Assembly: GCF_014647915.1 (NCBI RefSeq)
Contig: NZ_BMQC01000004.1
Location: forward strand, 277,547 to 341,546
Length of the DNA stretch: 64,000 bases
Direction: 5' to 3'
DNA from: Pilimelia terevasa
GTDB taxonomy: Bacteria > Actinomycetota > Actinomycetes > Mycobacteriales > Micromonosporaceae
In this document: one piece after another, positions 34,601 to 43,041 of the stretch
How the letters are laid out: each line of letters begins with the position of its first letter
Position numbering within the stretch: the stretch's first letter is position 1
The notes under the pieces: model-generated
Seen by the model: only the letters and a program-made list of their open reading frames with translations
What the model was told of the DNA's origin: nothing
Databases searched by the model: none
Program-made: the position numbers and the translations under genes

Positions 34601-37090
34601 CCGGCCCAGCACGCCCAGCAGCTCGGCCCGCCCCGCCGGCTCGTCGTCGGCGCGGCCCAGCGTGGTCAGCGCCGCCGGCACGGCCGGCCGGCCGCGCCGG
34701 GCCGCCAGCGAGGCGACCAGCGCGCCGGGGCCGACCTGGACCACCAGCGCGGGGCCCTCGCCCACGGCCGTGTCCAGCGCGGCGCCGAAGCGCACCGGGG
34801 CGCGCAGGTGGCGCACCCACCGCTGCGGGTCGGCCAGGTCCGCCGGGTCGGCGAGCCGGCCGGTGATGGTGGTGACCAGCGGCGTCTCCGCCGGCTTGGG
34901 GGCCAGCCCCGCGGCGGCGCGGGCCAGCGCCGGCATCGCGGGCTCCACCAGCCGCGAGTGGGCGGCGACGTCCACCCCGACCAGGCGGGCGTCGAGCCCG
35001 CGGCCGGTCAGCTCGTCGCGGAGCGCGCGCACGGCGTCGACCGGACCGGCGACGGCGCAGGCGTCGACCGCGTTGACCGCGGCGATGTCCAGCGCGGGGT
35101 GCCGGCCGAGCAGGTCGGCGACCTGCGCCTCCGGCAGCGGTACCGCGAGCATCGCGCCGGCCGGCAGGCCGGACATCAGTACTGACCGCTCGGCCACCAG
35201 GTCGGCGGCGTCGCCGAGGTCCAGCGCACCGGCGGCGACGGCGGCGGCGTACTCGCCGACGCTGTGCCCGAGGACCACGTCGGGCCGCAGCCCCCAGTGC
35301 CGCAGCAGCGCCCAGGTGGCCACGCTGACGGTGAACAGCAGCGGCAGCCCGGTCCGCGGGTCGCGGGCCCGCGCCACCGCCGCCGGGTCACCGGCGGTCT
35401 GGACGTCGACCCGCAGGTCCACCCCGATGCGGGCGGCGAACGCGTCGGCCAGCTCGTCGACCGCGGCCGCGAACACCGGCTCCTGCGCGTACAGCAGGCG
35501 CCCGGCCCCGGCGAACTGCGCCCCGCCGCCGGGGAACGCGCAGACCACCCGGGCCGGCGCGGTCAGCGCGGTCGGCGCCGCGGCGGTCAGCGCGGCCCCC
35601 GCGGCGGCCGGCGCCGCGGCGACGGCGATCCGGTGCGGCAGCGGCACCCGGCCGACCGCCAGGGTGTGCGCCGCGTCGGCGAGCCGGCCCGGCTCGCCGA
35701 CCCGGTCGGCGAGGGCGGCGGCCGTCGCCTGCCCGGCGGCCGGCGTGGCCGCGGAGACCAGCAGGAGCTGCGGCCGGTCGTCCGGCCGGGCCGGCGCCGC
35801 GGCCGGCGCGGCGGCCAGCACCACGTGGCAGTCGACGCCCCCGATGCCGAACGCGCTGACGCCGGCCCGCCGGTCGGGGCCGGTCCAGGGGCGCGCCTCG
35901 GTGACCAGGTCGAACGCCGAGCCGCGCAACTCCAGGGCGGGGTTGGGGTCCTCGGCGTACAGGGTGGCCGGCAGCAGGCCCTCGCGGAGGGCGAGCACCG
36001 CCTTGATCAGCCCGGCCACGCCGGCCGCGGAGTCGGCGTGGCCGATGTTGCCCTTCACCGAGCCCAGCCCGCACCACGGCGCGCCCGCCGGGCCGAACAC
36101 CTCGCGCAGCGCCCGCACCTCGATCGGGTCGCCCAGCACCGTCCCGGTGCCGTGGCCCTCCACGTAGGAGATCTGGCCGGGGGCGGTGTCGGCGACGGCG
36201 AGCGCCTCGGCGATGACCCGGGCCTGGCCGGCGGCGGACGGGGCGGTGAAGCCCGCGCGCGCCGCCCCGTCGTTGCCGACCGCGGATCCGAGGATGACCG
36301 CGTGGACGTGGTCGCCGTCGGCCACCGCGTCGGCGAGCCGGCGCAGCACCACGACCCCGGCGCCCTGGGTGAACACGGTGCCGGCCGCGCCCGCGGCGTA
36401 CGGGCGGGTGTGCCCGTCGGCGGAGAACGGCCCGTCCGGGACCGCCAGGTAGCCGCGGCCCTGCGGCACCCGCAGCGACACCCCGCCCGCCAGCGCGGTG
36501 TCGCACTCCCCGCTGGCCAGCGCCTGGACCGCCAGGTGGACCGCGACCAGAGACGTGCTGCAGGTCGCGCCGACGGCCACGGCCGGACCGGTCAGGCCCA
36601 GCCGGTAGGCGACGTGCAGGGGGAGGTAGTCGGCGACGTTGCCGGTGTGCAGGGCCAGGCTGCCCGCCGGGTCGGCACCGCCGAGCGGGTCGAACCGGTG
36701 CGCGAGGTTCGTGGCCAGGTAGCCAGAGAGGGCGGCGCCCGCGTACACGCCGACGCTGCCGGCGGTCTCCCCGCCCGCGTGCCCGGCGTGCTCCAGCGCG
36801 TGCCAGGCGCACTCCAGGAACACCCGGACCTGCGGGTCCAGCAGCGGCGCCTCCGCCTCGCTGATGCCGAAGGGGTCCGGGTCGAACTCCTCCTGGCCGG
36901 CGATCAGCCCGCCGACGGGCACGTACGACGGGTTGCGCCGCAGCGTCGCCGGTACGCCGCGGTCGGCGAGCTCGGCGTCGGTGAACCGGGTCAGCCCCTC
37001 ACCGCCGTCGCGCAGGAGCCGCCAGTAGGCGTCCGCGTCGGGAGCACCCGGGTAGCGGCAGGCGAGGCCCACCACGGCGATGGCGGTCAT
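28625..37090 (-). CDS. Hybrid PKS-NRPS: KS-AT-KR-ACP-Cy-PCP-Cy*-PCP-TE
   Basis: 2821 residues. KS 1-430 (active Cys177 in GATCSTSL; EGHGTGT; GNIGHADSA). AT about 510-840 (Ser610 in GHSVGEY; VAAHSR, probably malonyl). KR about 1080-1300 (VTGGLGSVG; LASSAAG; GAYVAAS). ACP Ser about 1367 (GGHSLLA). First Cy 1440-1843 with intact SVDVLVCDSAS. PCP Ser about 1916. Second Cy-like domain 1978-2420, where the DxxxxDxxS motif reads SLLTADGWS, so its first Asp is Ser. PCP Ser about 2482. TE 2557-2821 (GGWSMGG, VMVDANSP, GHHYSVI). No adenylation domain is present, so its PCPs must be loaded in trans. The layout is that of HMWP1 (Irp1) minus methyltransferases plus one Cy*-PCP. It starts by ATGA overlap with the upstream synthetase. 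It should add a malonate-derived unit and one or two cysteines, then release the chain. Confidence 0.93.
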   Translation of the reverse strand: MTAIAVVGLACRYPGAPDADAYWRLLRDGGEGLTRFTDAELADRGVPATLRRNPSYVPVGGLIAGQEEFDPDPFGISEAEAPLLDPQVRVFLECAWHALEHAGHAGGETAGSVGVYAGAALSGYLATNLAHRFDPLGGADPAGSLALHTGNVADYLPLHVAYRLGLTGPAVAVGATCSTSLVAVHLAVQALASGECDTALAGGVSLRVPQGRGYLAVPDGPFSADGHTRPYAAGAAGTVFTQGAGVVVLRRLADAVADGDHVHAVILGSAVGNDGAARAGFTAPSAAGQARVIAEALAVADTAPGQISYVEGHGTGTVLGDPIEVRALREVFGPAGAPWCGLGSVKGNIGHADSAAGVAGLIKAVLALREGLLPATLYAEDPNPALELRGSAFDLVTEARPWTGPDRRAGVSAFGIGGVDCHVVLAAAPAAAPARPDDRPQLLLVSAATPAAGQATAAALADRVGEPGRLADAAHTLAVGRVPLPHRIAVAAAPAAAGAALTAAAPTALTAPARVVCAFPGGGAQFAGAGRLLYAQEPVFAAAVDELADAFAARIGVDLRVDVQTAGDPAAVARARDPRTGLPLLFTVSVATWALLRHWGLRPDVVLGHSVGEYAAAVAAGALDLGDAADLVAERSVLMSGLPAGAMLAVPLPEAQVADLLGRHPALDIAAVNAVDACAVAGPVDAVRALRDELTGRGLDARLVGVDVAAHSRLVEPAMPALARAAAGLAPKPAETPLVTTITGRLADPADLADPQRWVRHLRAPVRFGAALDTAVGEGPALVVQVGPGALVASLAARRGRPAVPAALTTLGRADDEPAGRAELLGVLGRLWQHGVPIDHAATLGAPRRRVPLPGYAFDRRRFWVDPQPRVDGHRAPGEAVGEPSAAAPLQLPTWRQLPPLPPARLAGQRWLVVGPQPYAAQLDAALRAAGAEPVDRLDADTTGVLSLVGLDGGQAGDRIHRAVTAYGDLAQAGAGADAAETPLALVQVTVDAEPVDGTEQVDPAAAAVRGLPRVLGQELPRLRWRCLDLRTVDAAAVLAEAADLAAAPRRSCWEVAGRAGRRWLREWQAWEPDAVPELPAAPVVLVTGGLGSVGLAVAAAWSAAHDATVVLLGRTDLAAAAAPRQEAVARLRADGARVETLACDVTDAAALTAAVAGIVAAHGRLDIVLHAPVVVALAGLAERDGATTEAVLAPKVEGVLALRTALRRTGQRPAVLLASSAAGTIGGFGLGAYVAASRFLDAVAAAEPGWSAVDFDRWRFGTAAEAEAAAAITMRHALDAADALRALTAVAALACAGRAPDQVAASPAPLNARATALPARTASGPTAGGAALATDAQRLIAQVWSEALGRPVDSADDDFFALGGHSLLATRVLATLRDAHGVALRLRDLLACPTVAALAALLPPQPEGAPRPVAAAPPEAAAAAEAADPGARPAGTAPFPLTRVQHAYRVGRSEEYALGSVGCHFYLEHECADLDVARYERAWNAVIARHPMLRAVVTADGENLVLPTVPRYRVPVTDLRGHEPASAQAALAACRDRLSHRVADPTRWPLIVSEVVHLPGGASRLLLSVDVLVCDSASYLILDRELCALYRDPDAALPPLGVDFAGCVAALERRRGTEGYARARRYWTARELPPAPPLPVRDTGDGPPRFRRLAGELPPEAWQRLCQRAAAVGATPTAALLAAYATALARWSGSAHFSVTLTVFDRPAVHPDVDNVVGEFSSLLLHEVDHRRPASFADRVRHAQGLLFDDLDHREYGGLELLGERARRGQQGNVPVVFTGMLGIARAADGGEHDHEWLGPVVDGVSQTPQVWLDHQVFTRRGALVLQWDVNTAALDPADAAAAFAGYVDLLGTLAAPDREWDGPVAPPPPAPAPAPEPEPEPAGTATRDALRRIWAELLVRDDIADDATFVSLGGDSLLAVRLTALVRQRLGVELSLPEIRSESTLAELAALLDGRTDGTGPAAAGLRLRRRPDPEAPFPLLPLQQAYFVGQQGGWEFSYDSAHYYTDVALSGVDGDRAPGALADAVERMMAHQPMLRARVLPDGSQRILPLDDPAATAAPVGVVDLRDGDEAAVRTGLAAVRERMGATGPDPQQGPGFAVGLTLLPGGAGRLHVAFSLLTADGWSAQIFARELLAYLADPNAVHAPLLIDFGDYVTAVAGAADRPEWRADRQWWTDRLADLPAAPALPLAAEPGAVTVDGMGGREARLPAADWARLRAQCAAHGVTPSAALAAGYAVAVARLAGHRRFLMNSLQFSRHPLHPDVDRMIGAFSATALVPVALQPGWDFAAAARAMQEQITESLAHQLTTGVEVSRELARLRGSRRPVAPVVFQSTLGLNAALGGALDSAAGPLGRVDERDHTQRIRTPQVLLELRLYEIGEELVLSLASVDEVFAAGDLDRLFAGLVAQAGALAAPAAWSAALELPPADNPPAPPAESGGGAHEAGPPRPGLEEEIAALWHPLLGTLPTDRAADFFALGGDSLSALRMLRKLAAAREVAVPPARFLADPTIAGLAAAAAAPAAGAEGDTRAAPRPRTGAPAAHLPADPRILDDIVVPLREGTGVPLVLLHPSGGDVLCYAELARSLETDRPVLALTDPELAGHRAPEGIDALTELYGHALRRHAGAGPYLIGGWSMGGTVAHHLAGALRRDGAPVDLVVMVDANSPERIVALEGLDRPRTEAELHLRYLRSVEAFLELGLPDDLDADGLTRALTEAGLLHPNDGRRQRQAAFSRHLRDLADHHAAALDDSVPVVLLRADDPSPRNARIGMGVDDAYDEPDLGWGPYCPRLRVHRVPGHHYSVIHAPELAPLVSAALAELG

Positions 37091-40000
37091 CGGACCGTCC
37101 TTTCGTTGAGTAAGCGGCGGCGCTCGCCCCGGCTGCGGGCAGCGCGCAGCGGGTCGGCGGCAGGAGGTGCGGGCGGGTCGTCGGGGTCCGGCGGCGTACT
37201 GCGGCCGTCGGGCGTGGGCGGTGCGGCGGGGTCGCCGGCCGCGGGGTCGTCGGCGGCCAGGTGGGCCGCGGCGGCCCGGATACTCGGGTGCGCGAACAGG
37301 TCCAGCACCGACAGCCGGGGGGCGTCGGCCCGCAGCCGCTGGTGCAGGGTGACGAGGGTGAGGGAGGTGGCGCCGCACTCGAAGAAGGAGCGGGTCGGGT
37401 CCAGGCGCGGCGCCGGTACGGCCAGCAGCGCGGCCAGTGCGGCGGTGATCCGCTCCTCCCACGCGGCCCGCGCCGCGGCCGGGGGCGCGCCCCGCGGCGG
37501 CGACCCGGCGGCCGGGATCGCGACCGGCCCGTCCGGGAGCCCGTCGGTCGGCCCGCCGTCCGCCGCGGCGGCAGCCAGGTCCCGGGCAGCCAGGTCCCGG
37601 CCGGCCAGCCCCGCCGGGTCGGCGTGCGGCCAGGACGCGGGGTCGGTGAGGGCGAGGAGCAGCGCGCGGTAGGCGGTGAACAGGCCGTCGAGGTAGCCGG
37701 CCGGGAAGGCCGCCTCCACCGCGTCCCAGTTGACCCGCAGCTCGCCGGACGCCTCGAACACCTGGCAGTCGAGTACCACGTGCGGCGTCTGGCTGATCGC
37801 GTACACCGTCTCCCCGAACCCGCCCAGCAACTGCGAGGCGTCGACCGCCGCGCCGCCGCCGTCCACGGTGCTCCCCAGGCCGCTGGAGAACACCACCGGC
37901 AGCAGGACCTGCCGCCCCCGGCGCGCGGTCAGCAGCCGCAGTACCTCGTTGCCGTGGACGCCGTGCGGGCCGGTGGTGTGCTCCAGGTCCCGCAGGAGCC
38001 GGTGGCCCAGCGCCCGCGCCCGGTCGGCGAGAAGCGGCTCGTCGCCGCCGACGTCCACGAGCGCGGTGGAGGTGTAGTCGCCGACGACCCCGGTGTGGCC
38101 CGGCGGGCGGTCGAACGTGGTCACCACCAGCGTGCCCGCGGGCTGGCCGGTGCCGGCGCGCAGGACGTCGGCGAACGCGGCCAGCAGCGCCGCGGCGGGC
38201 GTCGCCCCGTGCGCGGCGGAGTGGCGGCGCAGCGCCGCCCACTGCCCGGGGGCCAGGACGGTGCGGCGCCGGGTGAACCGGACCCGCCCGGCCCCGGGGA
38301 GCCGGATCGGCAGCCGGGGGCCGTCGGGCAGCCGGGCGGCGCGCGCGTGCCAGTGGGCCTCGGCCGCCCGGCGGCGCGGGCCGGCGGCCGCCGCCGCCAG
38401 CGCGGCGGTCCAGTCGGCGAAGGTGGCGGCGGGGGCGGGCGGCAGGGCCGCGGGGTCGTCGTACGCGCGGATCAGCTCGTCGGCGACGGTGGCGGCGCTG
38501 CGGGCGTCGCAGAAGATCAGGTCCAGTCCGAGGTGGAGGCGCCACCGCCCGGACCCGAGCCGGGTGGCGCCCACGTGCAGCGTCGCCTCGCGGGTGGGGT
38601 CGACGATCCGGTGCGAGTGCGTGCGGCGGATCCGCGCCAACCGCGCCGACCGCTCCTGTGCGCCGCACCCGGACAGGTCGACGACGGTCAGCTCGGCGGC
38701 CGGCGCGGCCGCGCGGACCTGCTGGCGGGTGTCGGCGGTCACGACGGCGCGCAGCATCGGGTGCCGGGCGACCACCGTGGCCAGGGCACGGCGCAGCCGG
38801 TCGACGTCGAGGTCGTCGCGCTCCACTTCGGTGTAGTAGTGGGGGGCGACCGGGTCGCCGAGCCAGCGGTCGGCCCGTCCCACGAGGTACGCCAGCTGCA
38901 TCTCGGTCAGCGGGAAGGGCGCCTCCTCTCCGCCCGGCGGAGTGGGTCCGCGCGTCTCGCTCCGCAGGGCGGGCGCATGGGTCTCGCTCTGCGGGGCGGG
39001 CTGGGCCTCGGCCTGCGGGGTAGGCGTGTGTGCCTCGGCCCGGGGGGTGGGTGCGGGTGTCCCGGCCTCCGGGCGGGGCGCGGCCGGGGTGACCGAGCGG
39101 GTGGGCCGACCGTCGAGCCGCATCTCGGCGAGGCCGGTGCCGTCGGCGACGCGGACCTGCGGTGCCGGCAGCCCGGCGCGTCTGGCCTGCGCCGCGGCGG
39201 CGTCGAGCCAGTCCCCGGCGGCCCGCAGCGCGTCGGGCAGCGGCCGGTCCGGGTCCGCGTCCAGGCGCAGCGTCAGGCGCAGGCCCGCGGGTGGCAGCGG
39301 CAGCCCGACCTCGGCCGCGGCGGGCGCGGCGGGAACGGCCGGCCGGGACGCGTCGGCTGCGCGGGCGCGGCCCGGCGGGGCGAGGCTGTCGAGCAGGGCG
39401 GTGACGCTCGGCGGGGAGACGAGGTCGGCGAAGGCGGGCCGCTGTCCGGTGAGGTCCTCGACCAGGTTGGCCAGCCGGACGACCTCCAGGGAGGTGGCGC
39501 CGGCCGGGATCAGCCCGAGGTCGAAGTCGGCCGGGCCGAGCATGTCGCGCAGCGCCGTCTCCAGCGCTCCGCGCAGGTCGCTGGCGGGCACGGACGCCGC
39601 CGCGCGGCCGGACAGCGAGGTACCGGCCGCCGGACCGTACGGCGCCGGGCCGACCCCAGCCGGGCCGGACACGGCCGGGCCGGACACGGCCGGCCGCGAC
39701 TCCGCTGCACCGGCCGCCGGTGCGCGGGAGGTCGAGGAGTCAGGGGCCGACGCGTCAGAGGCCGACGGATCGGGGGCGGTCTCGGCGGGGGCGGCGACGG
39801 CCGGCGCGGACCTGTTGGCGGCTGGCGCGCCGAAGGGGTCGGGCAGGGCGCGGTGGTCGATCTTGCCGTTGTCCGTCACGGGCAGCGCCGCCAGCACCAC
39901 GAACCGGCTCGGCACCAGGTAGTCGGGCAGTTGCTGGGCCAGGTCCCGGGCGAGGACCCGCTCGGTGTCGGGCAGCGCGTCGTGCAGCGAGACGTGGGCC

Positions 40001-42981
40001 ACCAGCCGGGGCCGCCCGTCGGGGCCGGGCAGCGCGGAGGCGACCGCCTGCCGGACGGCCGGGTGCCGGACCAGCGCGGCCTCCACGTCGCCCAGCTCGA
40101 TCCGGTGCCCGCGGACCTTCACCTGCCGGTCGGTCCGGCCCAGGAACTCGATGTTGCCGTCCGTCCGCCACCGGCCCAGGTCGCCGGTGCGGTACAGCCG
40201 TTCGCCGAGGACCGGGTGCACGGCGAACCGGGCGGCGGTCTGCTCGGCGTCGCCCAGGTACCCGTCGGCGAGCCCGGCACCGGCGATGAACAGCTCGCCG
40301 GTCCGACCGACCGGACACGGCGCGCCGGCCGGGTCCAGGACGTAGAAGAACTGCCCGCGCAGCGGCCGGCCGTACGGGATGCTCGGCCAGGCCGGGTCGA
40401 CGTCGCCGATCGGGTACGTGATCGACCAGATCGCGGCCTCGGTGGCCCCGCCGAGGCTGATCACCTCGGCGTGCGGCGCCAGCGCGCGGATTCGGTCGGG
40501 CAGCGCGACGGGGATCCAGTCGCCGGAGAGCAGCACCAGGCGCAGGCCGCGCAGCGCCGCGGCGGCGGCCGGGTCGCCCTCGGCGTACTCGACCAGCATC
40601 TCCAGCAGCGCCGGGGCGGTGTTCCAGACGGTGACCCCGTGCTCGGCGACGAGCTGGCACCAGTGCTGGGGGTCGCGCTGCCGCGCCGGCTCCGGCAGAA
40701 CCAGCGCGCCGCCGGCACCGAGCACGCCGAAGATGTCGTACACCGACAGGTCGAAGCTGAGCGCCGACAGGCCCAGCACCCGGTCGCCCGGCCCGACCCG
40801 GTGCCGCCCGGTGATGTCGTCGATGGTGGTCCGGGCCGCGCCGTGGCTGACGGCCACGCCCTTGGGTACGCCGGTCGAGCCGGAGGTGAAGATCGCATAG
40901 GCGCGCTGGTCGACCGGGTGGTCGGCGGCCGGCGGCGGCGCGGCGGTACCCGCGCCCGCGGTGACGGTGGTCAGGCCCGCGGGCAGCGCGGCCGGCGCCT
41001 CCGGGGCGACCACGGCGCGCCGGATCGCCGCCCGGCGGCAGACCGCCTCGATCCGCGCCGCCGGCCAGGCCGGGTCGACCGGCACGTACGCCGCTCCGGC
41101 ACCCAGCACGCCGAGCACCGCCGCGATCTGGTGGGGGCCCTTGGGCAGGGCGACGAGCACCGGCTCGGCGGCCCGCACCCCCGCGGCGCGCAGCGCCGCG
41201 GCGACGGCGCCGGCCCGGCCGGCGAGGTCGGCGTGGCTCCACGGCCGGTCGCCGCCGAGGACCGCCGGTGCGTCCGGGTACCGGGTCGCCGCCTCGGCCA
41301 CCGGGTCGTGCAGCAGCGGCCCGGCGTGCGGGTAGGCAGTGGGCGCGGGCGCCTGCCGGGACTCGAACGTGGGGTCCCAGCCCAGGTCCGGCGTCTGCCA
41401 CGGGGCGTCGGCCGCGGCGAGCGCGGTGAGCAGCCGGTGGTGGGCGTCGGCCAGCCCGTCGACGTACCCGCCGGGGAAGGCGCGCACCGCGGCATCCCAG
41501 CAGACGCGGAGCTGGCCGTCCTCCTCCCAGACGAGGTGGTCCAGGGCCACCTGCGGCGTCTGCGAGACGCCGTACACCTCCTCGCCCAGCCAGGCCGCCC
41601 CGTCGGTGGGCAGCCCCACGCCGGAGGTGAACACGACGGGGAAGCCCGGCCGGGCGGCGGCGGGCAGCTCGCGCAGCACCTCGACGCCGGTCACCGCGGT
41701 GTGGTCCAGGGCCGCCCAGAAGCGGGCGTTGACGTCGGCGGCGTAGTCGGCGAAGGAGGCGCCCGGCTCCACCGCGGGCAGCCCCACCAGGGCGGTGCCG
41801 GTGAAGTCGCCGACGATGCCGTCGGCCCCGGGCAGGTCGGGGCGGTCGTAGACGGTGGTGTTGAGGGTGAACCCGCCCCCGGCGCCCCACCGGGCCAGCG
41901 CCAGCCCCAGGGCCGCGAGCAGGGTCGCGGTCGTCGAGACGCCGTGCCGGGCCGCCGCGGCCCGCAGCCCCGTCCACGCCGCGGCGTCGAGCCGGCGGCC
42001 GTGTCGGGCGAAGCGGGCGCCGGTGAGCGTCTCGGGCAGTGCCGCGTACGGCAGGTCCGGCGGGGGCGGCAGCAGCGGCCCCTGCGCGTGCCACCACGCC
42101 CGGTCCCGGTCGCGGCGCGCGCGCTCGGCCGGATCGGCGGCGCGCTGGCGGACCACGTCCAGGAAGGTCAGCGGCGCCGCGGGCAGGTCGGCCCCGGGCG
42201 CGGCGACGAGCCGGCCCCACTGCCGCAGCAGCAGCCGCCAGCTCGCGAAGTCGAGAATCAGCACGTCGAAGCCGACGAACAGCCGGGTCCGGCCGTCGGG
42301 ACACAGCGCGGCATACAGGTCGAACAGCGGCCACCGGTCGGTCGGCAGGAGCTGGTGCGAGCGCTGTTCGCGCAGGGCGGCCAGGGTCGCGGCCGCCTCC
42401 TGCGGCGAGGCGCGGCGCAGGTCGGTGCGGCCGATGCGGTACCGCGGCACGTGCGCGGCGACCCGCTGGCGGCCGTCGCGGCCGACGGTGGCGCGCAGCA
42501 TCGGGTGGTGCCGGACGAGCCGGTCCCACGCCTCCTCCAGCGCCGCGAGGTCGGCCTCCGGGTCGGCGGGGCGCCGGTCGTACTCGTGGTACCAGAACGT
42601 CGCCACGCCGCCCAGCGGCAGGCCCGGCTCGCGGCCGGCCCAGTAGGCGGCCTGGACCGGCGTCAGCGGCGCGTCGTCGGGCCCGGCCGCCTCCGCGCCG
42701 GGGTCCGCCGGCGGGACGGCCGCGGCGGGGGAGGCGTCCTCGGCGGCGGACCCGGCGAGCGCGGCCACGACGTCGCCGACGGTGCGGTGCCCGAGCAGTG
42801 CGGTGAGCGGCAGCGTGACGCCGGTGCGTGCGGCGAGTTCGCGGCGCAGCCGGACCGCGGTGAGGGACTCCATCCCGAGCGCTGCCAGGGAGGTGTCCAG
42901 GGTGATGCCCGCGGTCGGGCTGGAGAGGTGACGGGTGATGACGTCGCGCACCACCACGTCGGAATTTCCACGGTACGGCAT
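37087..42981 (-). CDS. NRPS: carrier-Cy-A(Cys)-PCP-Cy-PCP, HMWP2-like
   Basis: 1964 residues from ATG 42981 with GGAGGA upstream. N-terminal carrier with Ser39 (GMESLTAV), the place of ArCP in HMWP2. Cy1 about 105-540 (FDVLILDFASW). A domain about 550-1050 (FTSGSTGVPKG near 697, YRTGDLGRW, GRTDRQVKVRGHRIELGD, DNGKIDHRAL). PCP with Ser about 1161 (AGATSLEV). A Pro-rich linker. Cy2 about 1354-1795 (LDLIFCDARS). PCP with Ser about 1872 (CGATSLTL). Aligning by eye to the PheA pocket gives D-L-Y-N-L-S-L-I-W, the cysteine code of yersiniabactin and pyochelin synthetases. It should make two thiazolines on an acyl or aryl starter. No starter ligase is nearby. It is the first megasynthase of the operon and overlaps the next gene by four bases. 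Confidence 0.94.
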   Translation of the reverse strand: MPYRGNSDVVVRDVITRHLSSPTAGITLDTSLAALGMESLTAVRLRRELAARTGVTLPLTALLGHRTVGDVVAALAGSAAEDASPAAAVPPADPGAEAAGPDDAPLTPVQAAYWAGREPGLPLGGVATFWYHEYDRRPADPEADLAALEEAWDRLVRHHPMLRATVGRDGRQRVAAHVPRYRIGRTDLRRASPQEAAATLAALREQRSHQLLPTDRWPLFDLYAALCPDGRTRLFVGFDVLILDFASWRLLLRQWGRLVAAPGADLPAAPLTFLDVVRQRAADPAERARRDRDRAWWHAQGPLLPPPPDLPYAALPETLTGARFARHGRRLDAAAWTGLRAAAARHGVSTTATLLAALGLALARWGAGGGFTLNTTVYDRPDLPGADGIVGDFTGTALVGLPAVEPGASFADYAADVNARFWAALDHTAVTGVEVLRELPAAARPGFPVVFTSGVGLPTDGAAWLGEEVYGVSQTPQVALDHLVWEEDGQLRVCWDAAVRAFPGGYVDGLADAHHRLLTALAAADAPWQTPDLGWDPTFESRQAPAPTAYPHAGPLLHDPVAEAATRYPDAPAVLGGDRPWSHADLAGRAGAVAAALRAAGVRAAEPVLVALPKGPHQIAAVLGVLGAGAAYVPVDPAWPAARIEAVCRRAAIRRAVVAPEAPAALPAGLTTVTAGAGTAAPPPAADHPVDQRAYAIFTSGSTGVPKGVAVSHGAARTTIDDITGRHRVGPGDRVLGLSALSFDLSVYDIFGVLGAGGALVLPEPARQRDPQHWCQLVAEHGVTVWNTAPALLEMLVEYAEGDPAAAAALRGLRLVLLSGDWIPVALPDRIRALAPHAEVISLGGATEAAIWSITYPIGDVDPAWPSIPYGRPLRGQFFYVLDPAGAPCPVGRTGELFIAGAGLADGYLGDAEQTAARFAVHPVLGERLYRTGDLGRWRTDGNIEFLGRTDRQVKVRGHRIELGDVEAALVRHPAVRQAVASALPGPDGRPRLVAHVSLHDALPDTERVLARDLAQQLPDYLVPSRFVVLAALPVTDNGKIDHRALPDPFGAPAANRSAPAVAAPAETAPDPSASDASAPDSSTSRAPAAGAAESRPAVSGPAVSGPAGVGPAPYGPAAGTSLSGRAAASVPASDLRGALETALRDMLGPADFDLGLIPAGATSLEVVRLANLVEDLTGQRPAFADLVSPPSVTALLDSLAPPGRARAADASRPAVPAAPAAAEVGLPLPPAGLRLTLRLDADPDRPLPDALRAAGDWLDAAAAQARRAGLPAPQVRVADGTGLAEMRLDGRPTRSVTPAAPRPEAGTPAPTPRAEAHTPTPQAEAQPAPQSETHAPALRSETRGPTPPGGEEAPFPLTEMQLAYLVGRADRWLGDPVAPHYYTEVERDDLDVDRLRRALATVVARHPMLRAVVTADTRQQVRAAAPAAELTVVDLSGCGAQERSARLARIRRTHSHRIVDPTREATLHVGATRLGSGRWRLHLGLDLIFCDARSAATVADELIRAYDDPAALPPAPAATFADWTAALAAAAAGPRRRAAEAHWHARAARLPDGPRLPIRLPGAGRVRFTRRRTVLAPGQWAALRRHSAAHGATPAAALLAAFADVLRAGTGQPAGTLVVTTFDRPPGHTGVVGDYTSTALVDVGGDEPLLADRARALGHRLLRDLEHTTGPHGVHGNEVLRLLTARRGRQVLLPVVFSSGLGSTVDGGGAAVDASQLLGGFGETVYAISQTPHVVLDCQVFEASGELRVNWDAVEAAFPAGYLDGLFTAYRALLLALTDPASWPHADPAGLAGRDLAARDLAAAAADGGPTDGLPDGPVAIPAAGSPPRGAPPAAARAAWEERITAALAALLAVPAPRLDPTRSFFECGATSLTLVTLHQRLRADAPRLSVLDLFAHPSIRAAAAHLAADDPAAGDPAAPPTPDGRSTPPDPDDPPAPPAADPLRAARSRGERRRLLNERTVR

Positions 42982-43021
42982 GGATCCTCCGCCGGAAGGG
43001 GGGAGAGCTCGATGTATAGAA

Positions 43022-43041
43022 GTTTGCCTATATGTGCAAAC
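43022..43041 (-). promoter_or_regulatory. Palindromic operator candidate over the NRPS promoter
   Basis: GTTTGC (43022-43027) and GCAAAC (43036-43041) form a perfect inverted repeat with an 8-base spacer CTATATGT. On the - strand it overlaps TTGCAC, a -35-like word, with TATACAT about 15 bases further on and the NRPS start 41 bases beyond the palindrome, so a bound protein would block transcription. It does not resemble the IdeR/DmdR iron box. The rest of 42982-43312 holds no gene. Confidence 0.5.

Noticed and set aside
27743..35185. Very long open frame on the + strand opposite the PKS-NRPS gene
   Set aside because: It encodes Gly/Arg/Pro-rich low-complexity sequence created by the high-GC antisense of a real gene and has no domain, whereas the - strand carries complete catalytic motifs.
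43022..43041. Iron (IdeR/DmdR) or zinc (Zur) box upstream of the NRPS
   Set aside because: The palindrome GTTTGC-N8-GCAAAC does not match the known TTAGGTTAGGCTAACCTAA-type iron box or the Streptomyces Zur consensus as I remember them, so only an unnamed operator is called.
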